Shown here: piece by piece, positions 36,301 to 48,430 of the stretch
Numbering within the stretch: the stretch's first letter is position 1
Layout of the letters: the number at the start of each line of letters is the position of its first letter
NCBI GenBank assembly: GCA_020796225.1
Contig: CM036759.1
Location: 22,285,813 to 22,349,812 of the forward strand
Direction: 5' to 3'
DNA: 64,000 bases
DNA from: Arion vulgaris
Taxonomy: Eukaryota; Mollusca; Gastropoda; Stylommatophora; Arionidae
The notes under the pieces: model-generated
What the model saw: the letters and a program-made list of their open reading frames with translations, nothing else
Told to the model about the DNA's origin: nothing
Database searches by the model: none
Made by a program: the position numbers and the translations under genes

Positions 36301-39300
36301 ACAAAATATTAGAAGGTCTATTCAGTGAGAATCTTCCCTGATGCTATGGAGTTGTGCATCTGTATTGAAGTCTTCTTGAGTGTATCCATTGATATATGAT
36401 GATGTCTTTGAGAAATAAAGTATGCTGTATAAGTAAGTCAATACCATAGGTTCAATCAAGTGCCATGCCTGCCGGCGTAGGCGATCATGTCTCTCCACAA
36501 CCCTCTCTGCTTGGTGCATGTAATCAGTTCTGACGTCGATCTTGTGTTGAACCATGATGTCAGGCCATCCAGCATCTTCTTCCTCTGTCTTCCGCAATCT
36601 CTCCTTCCCTGAATTTTACCTGTTGTTACCAAATGTTCTGAACCTTCTCTTCGCATTATATGCCTGAAGAACCTTGATTGACGGATTCTTATTCTTTTGA
36701 TAAGGTTTCTTTTTGTGCTGGCCTGATTTAAAACAGAAATATTGGATCAATATAGCACTGGATTGTTACCATAGGTTACAGGTTAGAATTAAATTGTACT
36801 TAAGCAATAAGCCAGTACCTTGGGTTACAGGTAAGAATCGAATTACACTTTAGCAGTAAGTCAAACTTCAGCTAGACTTTTGGTACTGCCACAGAAGGAA
36901 TTTATCTCCACACAATATCAGATAGAAAACTTATCAAGACAGATCAAAGATAAAAAAAGGCACAAAAGACCTTTATGCAGACAATGCAGCTTAAACTACA
37001 CATCGATTTGCAAGTGCATTCACAGACTTTGAGCTTACCATCAGCCTAACTAAATAAAATGCATGTAATAAGGCAAAATGTAAGCGTACCATATCAATTA
37101 AAATGTTCAGTTACAAACTGGAGGTTGTCTGTGAGTTTGTTTTACCTAAGCTCAACTATCTTTGAAAACTCTTGCTGGTGATAGAGATCAACAGGAGCAT
37201 TAGCAGTACAGTCACTAGATTGTTCAGACTGACTTAGTCTGATATCTGCTTGATAGAACAGAAATTCCCACAATACAAACTGTCCTCAAGCAAATATACC
37301 TCAGGGTGGCTGAATCACATCTCCCCACTGGAGGACTCAAAATGGGATTTAGAAATATCTGTAAGTGTGAAATGATGGCTCTTGATATAAACACATGCAC
37401 ATGGAAAACAATCATCAAAGACAGATATGCCGGACATCAACTCATTAACTGAGTCTTAGATGCCATGTTCTTCTTGTCTGTCTATCACTTTCTCATCTAT
37501 TCTAGGTGACTTTATAACCTTCATTTCTATCATAGTCTCTGGTTTGTGTGTTCCATGTCTTCTTCAATTTCTACTTCTATGCAGTATCAAAGTCACATTT
37601 TGACTCCATTTTGCATATAATAAACTATCGTATATTATTTTTCAGACCTTGTCCTGCTCTTTACTGTGCCAAAAATATACGAGACATATCAGGTAACTTT
37701 ATGTTTCTATCTTTGCTATGTATGATTTTAAATATATCATATCTGCAACATGCTAAGACCATTTCACAATACCAAATTGTTGCGGTAATGTCAAACTTCT
37801 TTAATTTGTCCTGGGACCAAAGATGCTGTGAATAAAAGGACAATTCAGCAGGTTTTGTAATTTGGCACTGACCAAGATCCTATTCTACCTCCCCACGGTG
37901 ACCCCTTAAAACATGCTGCAGTAATGCAATTGGAGTAATGCAAAGTGAGTAAGGGTTGGAAAGTTACAACTGAAAAATGATGTATCCTCAGGGAGTCACA
38001 AAATGTTGCGCCTGGTTGCACCAAACCTACTGCTTGTGGAAACGTCAAGTATTAGGTCCCTGACAGGCATCAGGTTGACCCTGTCAGCGTGGGTGATAAT
38101 AGTAGGTTCCACCAGTGGTCAATGTGTCTATGTCCTGACAGGAAATGAGAGGGAAAAACAGTACTAAAGATAATATATGTCCCAATCGACTGATAATGTT
38201 CTGCATCAAAATCATTTTCTCAGAGACAAATATTGCACACATTGCTGACAGGAATGTAGCCTCCTGGGTATGAACAAAAAGTTTTGGAAAAACCTCCCTA
38301 AAAGTTCACAAGAGGATGAGTGACCTCCCTAACAGTTCACAGAATAATGAGTGACCGTCCTAACAGTTCACAGGAGAATCAGTGACTCCCCTAATAGTAC
38401 ACATGAGAATGAGTGCAAACTCTGAATTCCTTGAGGTTCAAGCAGTAACGTTTATCCTATCATTTTATGTTATAGCAAGCATGCTGTAATATAGACATAT
38501 CTTCCATTGATGTCAGAAATAGTTAACATTAATAAAGTAAAAGTAATTAGTACAATAGCAATCAATACAAGAACACCTGTGTGCATCAACGAACAGTCAA
38601 ATAAATCATACAAGCAGCAAATAAATAAATGTGGCCGATGAAATATGCGATAGCGAGAAACTTTACAGGGATTTTTATTGACACATGACTAAACCTAACC
38701 CAACAGCAGCATAAACCACCTTTTTGGGAGAAGTGCTTAATTTTTTGGGGGATCCAAACCACAACATATATCACTTACAATCCAGTCACAACAGAAGCTA
38801 TCCACACAACTTTATGAAACTGCCGAGCAGCATCTTTTGAGCACCAAGAGTTGTATGTTAGAAATATGTTTTCTCAGAGACCACAAAAATGAAGCACATT
38901 ATAAAGTAAAGTAATGTACCAGTATTAAATACCATTACATGATAATGAGTTGAAAGATAAAAGCCCAGACACAGCTGGCACATTGAATAAGAATATTTAT
39001 ACAACATGTTTTATCTATTTCAGGTTCAGATTGACCGCAATATTGAAGTGGCCAAGTCACAGATAAACAAGGTTTTAGAAATGTAAGTAAATTTAGTCTT
39101 TTTAAAGAAATATTTAATTACCTCTAGATAAAATTGTCCGTTAATATTGTCTTGTCTCTATGATCAGTTTCTCCCACTCAAAAGTTCAAACACAGATCAT
39201 TTCTTCTTTTTTATGTCCTTCTCTGCTTTTTTGCCAAGATCATTTGCATCCATAAATCCAATTGATAATGGTTTGCAGTCCCATTCTGTGTAAGATATCT

Positions 39301-39881
39301 GAGCATAGTCATTAAATGTATGATAAGTACCATTGCCTGTTAGGACTGATTATTTTCTGTCTTCATTGGAGGAAGTTATGGAGACTAAGACCATGTTTTT
39401 GCTCATCTTAATACCACATCTAAACATTTGAGATTTTAAAGAGTTAAACATTAAAGAGTAGCCTTATCTTCGTTTTTTTTTAGCCAGGGTGTGCTCATTG
39501 AGAAAGTCATGATATGAATTGGAACATACACGAGTGCCTGTGGTTCCTGCACCTATTGTAGGACTTTCTCTGCTGAGGTTTATGTAGGGTTACTTCACCA
39601 ATATCTAGAGATTAACCCCAGTAGACTTAGGGGATCTGGAGTATTTTTCACCAGATGTTTACCATAGCTGTATTTGTAGAAACAGGAAACATTATATTCA
39701 ATAATTAGAGCACTCAAGATACAACTGTTGGCTTATTTGCAAGCATTTTGTCATTATTTAGATAAGACGTTTAGTAATCATTACTCTCCTGTAATTTTGT
39801 GATATTAATGCTTCATTGAATGTTCATTGCAGTGTTCAGAGCAAGCTGCCATTCCTTAAGAAGAAAGAGAAGGCTCAGTAA
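33148..39881 (+). CDS. RTN: Reticulon (reticulon-homology domain, six exons; 5' part not found)
   Basis: The exons join as 33148-33355, 34134-34272, 35001-35070, 37646-37692, 39024-39082 and 39833-39881. They read through in one frame to a TAA and encode about 190 residues. The protein opens with [17 protein letters not shown] and has two long hydrophobic hairpins (exon 1; exons 3-4) separated by a hydrophilic loop containing [16 protein letters not shown]. It ends in a lysine-rich tail, KKKEKAQ. These are hallmarks of the reticulon-homology domain, which inserts as wedge-like hairpins into the ER membrane and shapes tubules. All introns are GT-AG. Exon 1 begins inside a codon (two bases of a Val codon), so at least one 5' exon exists; it was not recognised upstream and may lie outside the window. 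Reticulons usually have variable N-termini made from alternative first exons. Introns carry LINE debris. Family assignment is very secure; the paralogue cannot be named. Confidence 0.95.
33458..33740 (+). repeat. Dispersed repeat, copy 2, in reticulon intron 1
   Basis: TTTCTTACACAGGAAGATCT, AATGTAATTTTGAAGAT and AAGGGTTCTTTTACGTGCTC align with the copy upstream of exon 1. Confidence 0.65.
34134..34272 (+). CDS. RTN: Reticulon RHD exon 2 (139 nt), hydrophilic loop
   Basis: The acceptor is ATCAACTTCAG and the donor is AAG|GTAAGA. It completes the Lys codon and encodes the cytosol/lumen loop between the hairpins, with the conserved [10 protein letters not shown] block. It ends on a codon boundary. 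Confidence 0.95.
35001..35070 (+). CDS. RTN: Reticulon RHD exon 3 (70 nt), second hairpin
   Basis: The acceptor is ATTGTTTCAG and the donor is GTAAGTAG. It encodes [19 protein letters not shown] and following isoleucines, the first half of the second membrane hairpin, with the conserved YVG..FNG motif. Confidence 0.95.
35320..36240 (-). pseudogene. LINE RNase H fragment in reticulon intron 3
   Basis: Minus strand gives [24 protein letters not shown] and then VGVRGNE.ADK, the RNase H motifs in normal order. The 3' part near 35330-35400 matches the other copies of the family. Many stops. Antisense to the host gene. Confidence 0.7.
36456..36720 (-). pseudogene. LINE C-terminal fragment in reticulon intron 3
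   Basis: Minus strand reads [20 protein letters not shown], then [20 protein letters not shown] and [14 protein letters not shown]. Same family as 20160-20395 and 60480-60850. Confidence 0.8.
36950..37440 (+). pseudogene. Probable LINE fragment in reticulon intron 3
   Basis: Frames resemble the segment after the RT palm ([16 protein letters not shown] ... [16 protein letters not shown]), followed by FRNIC-like decayed sequence and [11 protein letters not shown]. Weak but consistent order. Confidence 0.5.
37646..37692 (+). CDS. RTN: Reticulon RHD exon 4 (47 nt)
   Basis: The acceptor is TTATTTTTCAG and the donor is CAG|GTAACT. It encodes [16 protein letters not shown], completing the second hairpin; the VP.IYE..Q motif is conserved in reticulons. 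Confidence 0.93.
38292..38415 (+). repeat. 31-bp minisatellite, 4 copies, reticulon intron 4
   Basis: ACCTCCCTAA.AGTTCACA-type units at 38292, 38323, 38354 and 38385, diverged. Confidence 0.85.
39024..39082 (+). CDS. RTN: Reticulon RHD exon 5 (59 nt)
   Basis: The acceptor is CTATTTCAG and the donor is GTAAGTAA. It encodes [19 protein letters not shown] and two bases of an Ile codon, the amphipathic helix that follows the second hairpin. Confidence 0.93.
39833..39881 (+). CDS. RTN: Reticulon last coding exon (49 nt with stop)
   Basis: The acceptor is TTCATTGCAG. It encodes [15 protein letters not shown] and a TAA stop. The lysine-rich C-terminus resembles the KR/KK tails of other reticulons, which are linked to ER residence. 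Confidence 0.93.
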
Positions 39882-41195
39882 GCTGCTGAGGAGAAGCCTC
39901 CATTCTTGGATGTCTCATCCCTGAAGCATCTGGTGATGATAGACCTGGTTTTAAATAAGACCCACCAAGACCTTCATTGATAATTCTGATAGACACAGCA
40001 ACACATTAAAGTTGCACAAGTTAGTTGTGAACATTTTCTGTGATATGACGACTGAAATAAATAAGAATGGTTTTTTTAGGACATAGACAGGCAATTTAGA
40101 CATTGATAAATGGAGTAGATTTTAAATATTGTGCATGTCTTCCATCTTAACTTTTCTGCTGCATATGATCCCAGATTCTGATGAGTAGAATTTGTGTCAT
40201 TAGTAGTTTTATGTGCGCCACTAACTTCTGACATTGTTTTGTGGTGCTGTGTCATATCTCATATTTCATAGAACAGTGGGGCATAGAATATACTAAATTG
40301 CAGTCACTTTGTGATTTTGTTCATTCAATATATCTTGTACTGGTGTCTGTATATGTCCTACATTTTGTCTTTTAATCAGTATATGAACAGTTTTTTAGTG
40401 TATGTGTAAATGTCAGGTTGGAGTTTATAAATGATAGTGCTATTCTGCAATTTTCTCTTTACAAAGATACAGTCGAGCCTGCATAAGCTGAACAGCTTCC
40501 AACCAAACAAACAAAATTGGGTTAGCCTAAATTGTTATAAAAGGAAACACTTCTGTTTGAAAGGTAATTGATGACCATTGGTCACTAAAATATAGAACGC
40601 AATAATAAAATTTGCTCTTAGTAAAATAAATATTTCTGGGGCTTTTCTAGATTGAGAAAACCTGTTGTAGAACAGCCTTTTCTGGACACATTAACATTAT
40701 TAAACCTGTAAAATGTTGCTGTAATTAAATCTATGCTTTATATTGTAATATTAGTTTTCATTGGAAAAACTATTGTTATACAGCATTTCTCCCCTATGCA
40801 AATTGTGATACAGAAAGTTGATTTTCGTAAACAAAATCACTTGAGAGCAATTGCGAAAACATTTTATTTCATATTAAAATAAAGCATCCCTGATGTAACT
40901 TGGATTAAATGTTATTGAGCAATACTAGGTAATAATATAGAATTCTTCTGAAGTATAAACTACATAATTAAAAACACTGAGCACAATTAAATATCCCTTT
41001 AAGGAGTAGAAACACATCGTTGGTTGATAATGAGTGACAGTGTATAATATTATTGCATAAACTACATGGTTAAACAATTTTAGAACCTAGTCCATGAATA
41101 GGTTTGTTTATACAAGTTAGTTATTTAATACTTGATTAAATTCAAACAATATATCAACAGATAAAAGGAATTTCATGTAAGTGTTAATAGAAAGA
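39882..41195 (+). other. Probable reticulon 3' UTR and downstream sequence
   Basis: No reading frame is seen. Candidate polyadenylation signals (AATAAA) occur near 40054 and 40877, so the UTR could be roughly 0.2 or 1 kb. Transcript data would decide. Confidence 0.5.
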
Positions 41196-41340
41196 TTAAC
41201 TCTTAGTGGACCAAGCGCCACGCTAAGTGGCGTTTGAAGTGGACGCGTTTTACATTCCGCCACGCTAAGTGGCGTTTGGTTATCAAAACGTGAAAGGGCT
41301 TGTAAAAACGTGACTTTTGCCCTGGTCCACTAAGAGTTAA
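41196..41340. mobile_element. TTAA-flanked MITE, 137 bp
   Basis: TTAA at 41196-41199 and 41337-41340 flanks inverted ends CTCTTAGTGGACCA. Inside are two copies of the hairpin CGCCACGCTAAGTGGCG and several (A/G)AACGTG-type motifs. TTAA targeting points to the piggyBac superfamily, although the termini differ from the nearby element. It lies about 1.3 kb past the reticulon stop. Confidence 0.85.
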
Positions 41341-44055
41341 TAGGAGATAGCTCTCAATATATAAAATATTTTTTGTTGAATACACGTTTTCAAGAAAGAT
41401 TTATTGACACTGCATTTAAAGGGCGAGCTGGATTAATTGTACTCTGAGAAAGTCCCAAGAAAGGGCATGCATTTTAGTTTAAATCAGATCTTCGGATTTA
41501 CTTAATTGGACATAAGTTTAGCTTGGCTCGACTGTACTTTAAAATATCATCTAAAAATTGTATATTCCAATCCAGAAATATGATTTTCATTGTTATCTAA
41601 ACATTTGAGAAGTTATCACTTATTTCTCACTTCTTACTTGGTTTCTTGTTTGGTGATTGTTTTGCTCCTTCTGTTATAATTATTTCTGTTTTTATTCTTT
41701 GTATGCGTGCAATTCTCAGTCATTATCAACTCCTCCAAGAACATATAAGTTTATTTTGATTCCAACATCTGGTGCAGGGTTTCATTTACCTCTAGCATTA
41801 TTGTATCACTAAGGTGGTGTTAATATTTGTGATGGTCATGTTTATACATAATGAAACTTGACTCCGTTATTGTTGAGTATATAGTTAATCCTTATATGCT
41901 TACAGTTCCATGAGAGAATGCTCAACATAATATCTACATTTTTTAGGCTCATATATATATATATATATATACCATTTTTTTACAAAAATTCAGACAAGAC
42001 TTTCCAAAGTAATTTATTGTTGCTAGTTAATTTTCAAACAGTAATAACATACTTTAGTAGCTCATCCTTAGCTTAAAATGAAAGTTTTTGTGTCTGTATT
42101 CTCAGTCATTTGTAAACATATGTCACATGACTATATTATGATAACAGCAAACTTGTAAAATGTATCTTTATATATCAATGTTTTGGTATTTTTTCTTTAA
42201 GAAAAAGCTTTAAATTTTCTCAGATGTGTATTTAAATTGTTTTGAACTGAGGTACCCAGTTTTTTTAAAATGAACTTGGTTAACAGTTATATTTAAAAAA
42301 ATTGTATTTTGATCTTTTAACAGAACAAAATATTCTTGCTTTTTTTTTTTAAAATATAACTTATCCACCTGTTTCAAAAATAACTTGTCCACTCGTTTCA
42401 AAAATAACTTGTCCAACTGTTTCAAAAATAACTTGTCCAACTGTTTCAAAATAACATACCCACCTTAACAAAATTACTTTTCTCCTGTTTCATAAAATAA
42501 CATTTCTACCTGGTAGGAAAATAACCCTTTTTTTTTATCTAGTACCCCAACAGATGTCAAAATTCTGAAATGACAAAGATTGAACCATGCATATTACTTT
42601 CTAGTAAACCAACAAATGGAATGTCTTTATATGAAGTTTTAGTTGTTATAATGTAGAGGAACAGGTGGCCGAGTTAAACTTCAGAATTTGGCTCTATAAC
42701 TTGTAAAAGTCACATTTTTTAGTTGGACAAACAGCCGTTAATCCCATTGCTAACAATCTTGCTAGTGAACTCCCAGAACCAAAAGAAATTTCAGAAACCT
42801 GATTAATGTTTGGTGAGAAAGTTTCCCTGTTAATTTATAAGGGTACATGTTTATTTATTCACACATTATGTAAGAGTGTATATTACACAATTTTCTATCA
42901 TGTATTTAATATGATGTGATAAATGTTGTTTAATTTGTGATATTTGCTTTGATTAGGAAAAGGTTGTATGTCCAGCTTGTGACATACCAGATAGCACAGT
43001 CATGCTGCTTTCTCTGTGAACAGTGATTCATCTGCTAAGAGTCAACACTATTGCTAGTAACTCTGTTGTTTTCACCTGGCTTATAACTAACTGTCAATTC
43101 TGTAGCTGCAGTTGTGTCTTCATTGTTGCTATAAGATATTGCAACTAAGCATTTATGTGTAACCACCTCTTAACTGTATTGTTTTGTTATCTCTGAGGGA
43201 AAGAATATTTGCAAAGTCTGTTAAAAACTAACCACGATTTTTCTGTGATTAATTCTAGTTATGACATACTTGTCTAAACACGTAAAAATACAAAGTACTG
43301 TAGTTTTACAAAGTACAAAAACAATACACAGCAACATATTGACCAACAGGCCTCTATCAAACATTAATCACATATTTGTCTAGGTAGGTTTGAACCCCAT
43401 AGCAGAACAACTTGACTTCTGTTGTATTTTATGAACGAGAATGAAGGTACATGTGATTAATGGAGATTGTTCCAGCAGAAAAAGTAAGGTGATAAAACAG
43501 TAGAAAGGAGTTTTACAATAGATATCAGATTAGCTAGTACACTTTAGATTTAGAAATATTTCTGTAGCGTTGACTGCAGCACTTAACAATAGTAATAGCA
43601 TAATTGTAACAAGAAAATATCAAGACTATTTTTGTTACATTATCAATGTAGACGTAGTGAATGTGATGTAAATGTAAGACATCAATAATATAATATAGGT
43701 GATTAGATATATACATATATATTTACTGATTAGATGAAACTAGAATTTGTTCAGTAATAAATTCAGGGATACCAGAAAAGCATTATTTTTATTTACAGTT
43801 TAAGTGTAACACATAAAGGATGGATTAAATAATGGAGGAGAGCACCCTGATAGAACAGTGAAAAGGAGACTAAAGTGAACAATGTAACATTGAAATATCA
43901 GAGTTAATTTGTCCAAGATAATTGCAACAAACTACCAATACTCACTGGAGAAATCTATGCTGTTATAATTAACATAAAAAACTAACTTTGAAGTATGTTC
44001 TGCAGAATCAGATTCTACCTAGATAGTAACTAACTAATTTGATGTCTAGTTTGCA
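41341..44055. other. No gene seen between the convergent genes
   Basis: AT-rich; holds a TA run (about 41950) and the 24-bp minisatellite. A distal reticulon UTR cannot be excluded. Confidence 0.5.
42341..42470 (+). repeat. 24-bp minisatellite, about 5 copies
   Basis: CCAACTGTTTCAAAAATAAC-type units at 42365, 42389, 42413 and 42437. An apparent minus-strand frame of repeated LDKLFLKQ is just the translated repeat. Confidence 0.9.
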
Positions 44056-44059
44056 AATA

Positions 44060-44350
44060 GACTTGTTAAAGAGAACAGTCAACACAACCGAATATTAATG
44101 AGAGAAAATGGAGATGGATAGGACATGCACTCAGGAAACAATCCAACAATATAACCAGATATATGCTTGATTTTGTTCCCATGTGTTTTATTCCCTTGAT
44201 TTTGGTCCAACAATGAAAACATCATCTAGTGATGGGTGTTTATAAAGGAAGTCAAATCACTGGAGGCATCATGGAAAGGGCATAGAAGAAAGCTTAAATT
44301 TAAATGAGCAGGGACTGACAGCTGCAGCATTATGTTCTGAGGGTAACACA
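44060..44350 (+). pseudogene. LINE C-terminal fragment
   Basis: Reads KWRWIGHALRKQSNNITRYM, a WRWIGH.LR motif of non-LTR RTs, then a decayed KGHRRKLK region. Confidence 0.7.
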
Positions 44351-45429
44351 AAGGTATAAGTCTTTGGAGACATTCCAGTAATATTAGTTGATGGATACAC
44401 AAAACTGAAAACTCCAGAATCCCAATGATGTCTCACTACAAAAGTAAGTAAACAGAGAAAGTTATAAAGGTAGATTCAGTAAAAATCTCCATAGCATGTT
44501 AATTTTGGTAATGTACATCCTTAGTGCTTTGTTTAGATCCATTAATAAAAGTGGCGGTCTTGCAAACTATATAACTTTTTTCCTTGTAGAATTTTTAGAT
44601 AAAGATTCTATAAATATATCAACATTACAGTATTTATCTGTTTTTTTTCTGCTTATAAAAAATATTATAGTTTATCATCATATTGCAGTGTTTATATTTT
44701 TTAAAGAAGCTTTGTAGTTAATTGTATTGTAATGTTTGCTTTCATTACTGTAAGGATGTTTTCAAGAAACCGTTACAAAATGCAGTTGTCAGTAATTACA
44801 TTGTATGGTTTTCTTTTGTCAGTAATGATATATAATTGTCGGTCATGGACAAAGAGTACTGTCCACAAAAATAGCTTTAACCATCAGAAGTAAGGAATTT
44901 GAAAAATGTTGCCCACAAGATGAGAGATGTGATGTTCTGGTAGCCTAGCTCCTGTAGACCTAAAACAGTTGCAAATGAAGGGGTTCAACTATGCCTACAA
45001 ACTGTGAGTAGATGGACTACTATAGCAAGTTTGAACCAAAAAGGAACTAGACCTACAGGATACTCTAAAGTTCCCTAGCAGGACAATATTACTCTGAGGG
45101 ATGACTAACTAGACTGGAACCAAACTAGAAGATGATAGAATTGTGTAGAGTTCTCTATGATTAACTTCTACACTCCCAAACAGAAAAGTAACAAGAAATT
45201 TAACTATGATACATCTGAATGTGATAATCAGAAGTGTTTTGTTAGTTTAAGTAATAATCAATTATGCTGATGGTAAGATAAATCATTAAAAAATGAAGTA
45301 TCATTAGATTGATTTATGTGAAAGAGATTTATGATCATGGATTGTAGTGTAAAAACTTCACATTTTGTTAAAATCATTAAATGTGTACAAGTGATGAGTA
45401 AAAAAAAAATAATCCAAGTTTTATGTTAT

Positions 45430-46080
45430 GATGTTCAAATTGGTTTTTTTTTCTGTTCGCTTGAGTTTGTGCAATGACAGAGACATGACTTTTGAGCTAG
45501 AGATGATTTATTTCATCATCATGATAAGACAGACCGAAGAACTGAATAGAATCTATGTCTTTGCAGTCAGCCTGACAAGCCTTTGCTCTACTGCATGCAG
45601 TGTGGAACTCTACTCCCATCTCCACTAAAACAAAGCTCATGATATTCAACTCAAATGTGAAATCTCATTGTATAACTCGGAAATGTGACAAGTCACCAAG
45701 TTAAATAAAAACAAGATTCAGACCTTTATCAACAAATGTCTCAGACTGAGATGGTATGGCAGTGACAAACACAGAAGACCTGTGGATAAGGACAGGACCC
45801 CCATGATGACTTAGATCAGGAGGAGAAAATCTCTGTGGGTCAAGCATACCGGAAGACACAGTCAAGTGTCACCAGACTAGCACTTGAGTGAAACTTGCAT
45901 GGAAAAGGGGACACCCTAAACATACCTGGAGTCTTCTTGAGAAGCTCAAGGATATCAGATTATCCTCGGAGTCCATAAAGAAAACGGCCAGAGAAAGTGG
46001 AGGAAAACTGTCCTATGATCCGCATGTCCAGCTGACAAAAAATGTCAGCCTCAGAACACTTACACAGCAATGATTCCATG
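45430..46080 (+). pseudogene. LINE C-terminal fragment
   Basis: INKCLRLRWYGSDKHRRP near 45730 and KRGHPKHTWSLLEKLKDIRL with SSESIKKTARESGGK (45900-46000) give the thumb and C-terminus of a non-LTR RT in shifting frames. Confidence 0.75.
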
Positions 46081-46881
46081 ACAGTCTTCTCTACACTGGA
46101 ACAAACATCATCCAGTGGTGCATCAATCTAATCTGAATGCCACTGGTGATAAAGTATAATTATATTTTTTCATCGTTCTTTGCAGCCATCTTGAGGTAAA
46201 GTCTGAAACCGGATATCACTAAACGTCTGCACAATAAAATTGGTCATACCACTTCTCTTGCCAAGAATATTGGAGAACAATATTTTCTGTAGCATGGCAT
46301 TCATATTTATCTCACATTGTGACCAAGTATAGACAGTCTACATTTTTCTCTCTCATATTGTGACCAAGGCTGAGCATTCTGCATTATGTCTCATTGTCAC
46401 AGAGACCGGACAGTCTACATTTTTGTTTTATAATGGGACGAAGTATACATTTTTACATCATTTTCAGAGGTTGCTTATTTGCCTCATGTCTTTGTTTTCC
46501 ATCCTCAAGGGAATAAGAGTGTAACTCTTTGTTCCTATGCCACACATTGGAGCTGGTACTTTTGACTCATAGCAGATAATTCTTGTGACACATTTGAACA
46601 GTTTCCAGAGTTTTATTTCTAATTCCAGAAGATTGACTGAAGATGGCAGTTGGTACAATGCCGGAAGCTGGGCAGTCCTCTACTCCATGGAGGACTTGGC
46701 CACTTTTCATACACTGAAGATGATAGGTTGATTCCATTCTGGCAAAGGGTTTGATCACAGTCAATGTCATATCAATTCTTGCTTTGTCAAACAGGCATAG
46801 GGTTTGACAATAGCTAGGATCATGTCAATAATTTCTTTATTAGTCTGACATGTCTGTTACTAGGGTGTCCCGTCCATGGCT
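46081..46881. other. No gene assigned
   Basis: Minus-strand frames at 46464-46770 (for example MTLTVIKPFARMESTYHLQC) show no motif I recognise. Probably repeat-derived. Confidence 0.4.
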
Positions 46882-47184
46882 TTAACCCTTTGGTCCCCAG
46901 CACGTCAAAAAAAATTACCTCATAAAAAACACTAAAAGGGGAATAACTCCTCAAAAACGCAACATGTCTTTCTAAAAATTAATAATAATAAAACTATTGC
47001 TTGTAGAACATTCAAATAATGAGCAACAATACTGTGAACTGGATAAAGTTTCACAAGAAATTTACAATGAGGCAATGAAATAAGACAGGTGCTGAAAATA
47101 TGCTGTGAAATTTGGAACAAAATGAAAAGTGAAAAATTTTAGAATAAGTTTTGTATAAAAAAAATGAAAATTTACTCACTCCGG

Positions 47185-47340
47185 TCAACTGTGGAGTGAT
47201 GCATGGTATTTGGAAAAGCACTCCCCTCTGCACAGATGTATTTGGCAGAGGTTGCATCCAAAAACTGACTCTCGGGGCCTCTTCTTCTCCTCCTTGCGGC
47301 ATGCCCTACACCAATAACAGGTTTTGGATTTTCCCAGCTC
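47185..47340 (-). pseudogene. piggyBac transposase C-terminal zinc ribbon remnant
   Basis: In another frame from the N-terminal piece it reads CYWCRACRKEEKKRPRESV, then CNLCQIHLCRGECFSKYH. This C-x2-C, C-x2-C...CF..YH pattern is the C-terminal Cys-rich domain of piggyBac transposases. The change of frame at the deletion joint shows that no fusion protein can be made directly. Confidence 0.8.
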
Positions 47341-47748
47341 TTTTCTGACGTTGATCAGCGTACAAATTCGTTTGATCTGCCATAAATTCAAAAAACTGCT
47401 CCTCAAAAATTAAGCTGAAATAATCGAATGGTTCTGCACCCTCCTCTAGTGTATGAGAAGGCCCACTCTCTTCCATAAATGGCTCCACAACTAAGGGGGA
47501 AGTGGTATCACTCCAACCATCCCTGTCAACAACGGGCACAGGGTCGGTCTCCTCGATGTCGGAAGAAAAATCCTCTAAATCTAATTGAACATCGTGGTCG
47601 ACAGGTTCAGCTTCGTCGTCACTGGACAATTCAACATCACTCTCAGAATCACAAGATCTAATGTAATCCCTATCTCACCTAGCTGCATGAAATGTCCCTC
47701 AAACTCAAAGTCCTCACTTTCACTATCGGTATTGAAATTAGAAGCCAT
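47306..47748 (-). pseudogene. piggyBac transposase N-terminal remnant
   Basis: The start codon is at 47748-47746 (MASNFNTDSESEDFEFEG). The frame then breaks by an indel before 47629. After that it reads an acidic stretch (SSDDEAEPVDHDVQ) and the start of the transposase domain, with FDYFSLIFEEQFFEFMADQTN followed by LYADQRQ, in which the D.F..IF...F...MA.QTN.YA pattern is typical of piggyBac. The DDD catalytic core should follow but is deleted. Confidence 0.8.
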
Positions 47749-48079
47749 TTCCCAAAAAATTTCGAACTACGAAGCACAATTTATAAAATTCACAAAGAAA
47801 TACTACCTCCGATCAGTTTTCGGCGTGAAATAAGGAAAATTTCGCGTTCGTCCTACTTATAGGTCACAGTTCAAGCTATATAAAATTTGGACTTCTCGTT
47901 TTATTTAGCGAATTCTTCTGAAACAATATAAAAACCCGTATATTTCCAGTATACGCGTCCTCTGTAAACCCGTATATTTCCGTATATGGCGTCCAAAGGG
48001 TTAAGAACTTGTGTTTTATTTATCGCATATAAAAAAGTGGTACTTCAGAATATAAGTAACTAAATAATCTTGAGAATTA

Positions 48080-48430
48080 ACAGTCTACAATCATCACAAA
48101 CTCCCAGTGTCACTACCAGAAATCAAGACACATATCAAGCGAAAGTACAAAGAGGTGTGGAGGCAACAAACCCACAGCAAACACCCACAAGATCCCATCA
48201 GCAGACTAAACAGAAAACAGAACACAACAATCTTTTGCCTAAGAACAGGTCACTGCAGCTTCAACCACCACATGCACAGAATAAAGCCTGCCCAGACTGC
48301 ACAGCGTGCATACCAGACAGAAACAGACTCCAGAGCATATCCTGCAGTCATGTCCATCGTACATACACCAACGAAACGAAGCCTACAGAACAAGCTATGA
48401 AGAATTCCAACTAACATGCAGCTTCATAGA
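48080..48430 (+). pseudogene. LINE 3'-terminal domain fragment
   Basis: Reads PEIKTHIKRKYKEVWRQQ, then TTIFCLRTGHCSFNHHMHRI and CPDCTAC in the other frame. LRTGH...N.H..RI followed by Cys pairs is the conserved region after RNase H in many animal LINEs. Confidence 0.75.

Larger units (their letters stand above)
46886..48000 (-). mobile_element. Internally deleted piggyBac-type transposon
   Basis: The 1115-bp element is flanked on both sides by TTAA (46882-46885, 48001-48004), the piggyBac target. Terminal inverted repeats begin CCCTTTGG on each side (8 bp perfect, then diverged). The right subterminal region repeats ACCCGTATATTTCC twice. The minus strand encodes two ends of a piggyBac transposase with the catalytic middle missing, so it could move only if helped by an intact relative. 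Confidence 0.88.

Noticed and set aside
42210..42449. Minus-strand frame with repeated LDKLFLKQ units, like a repeat protein
   Set aside because: It is the translation of a 24-bp AT-rich minisatellite; no start context, domain or flanking exons.
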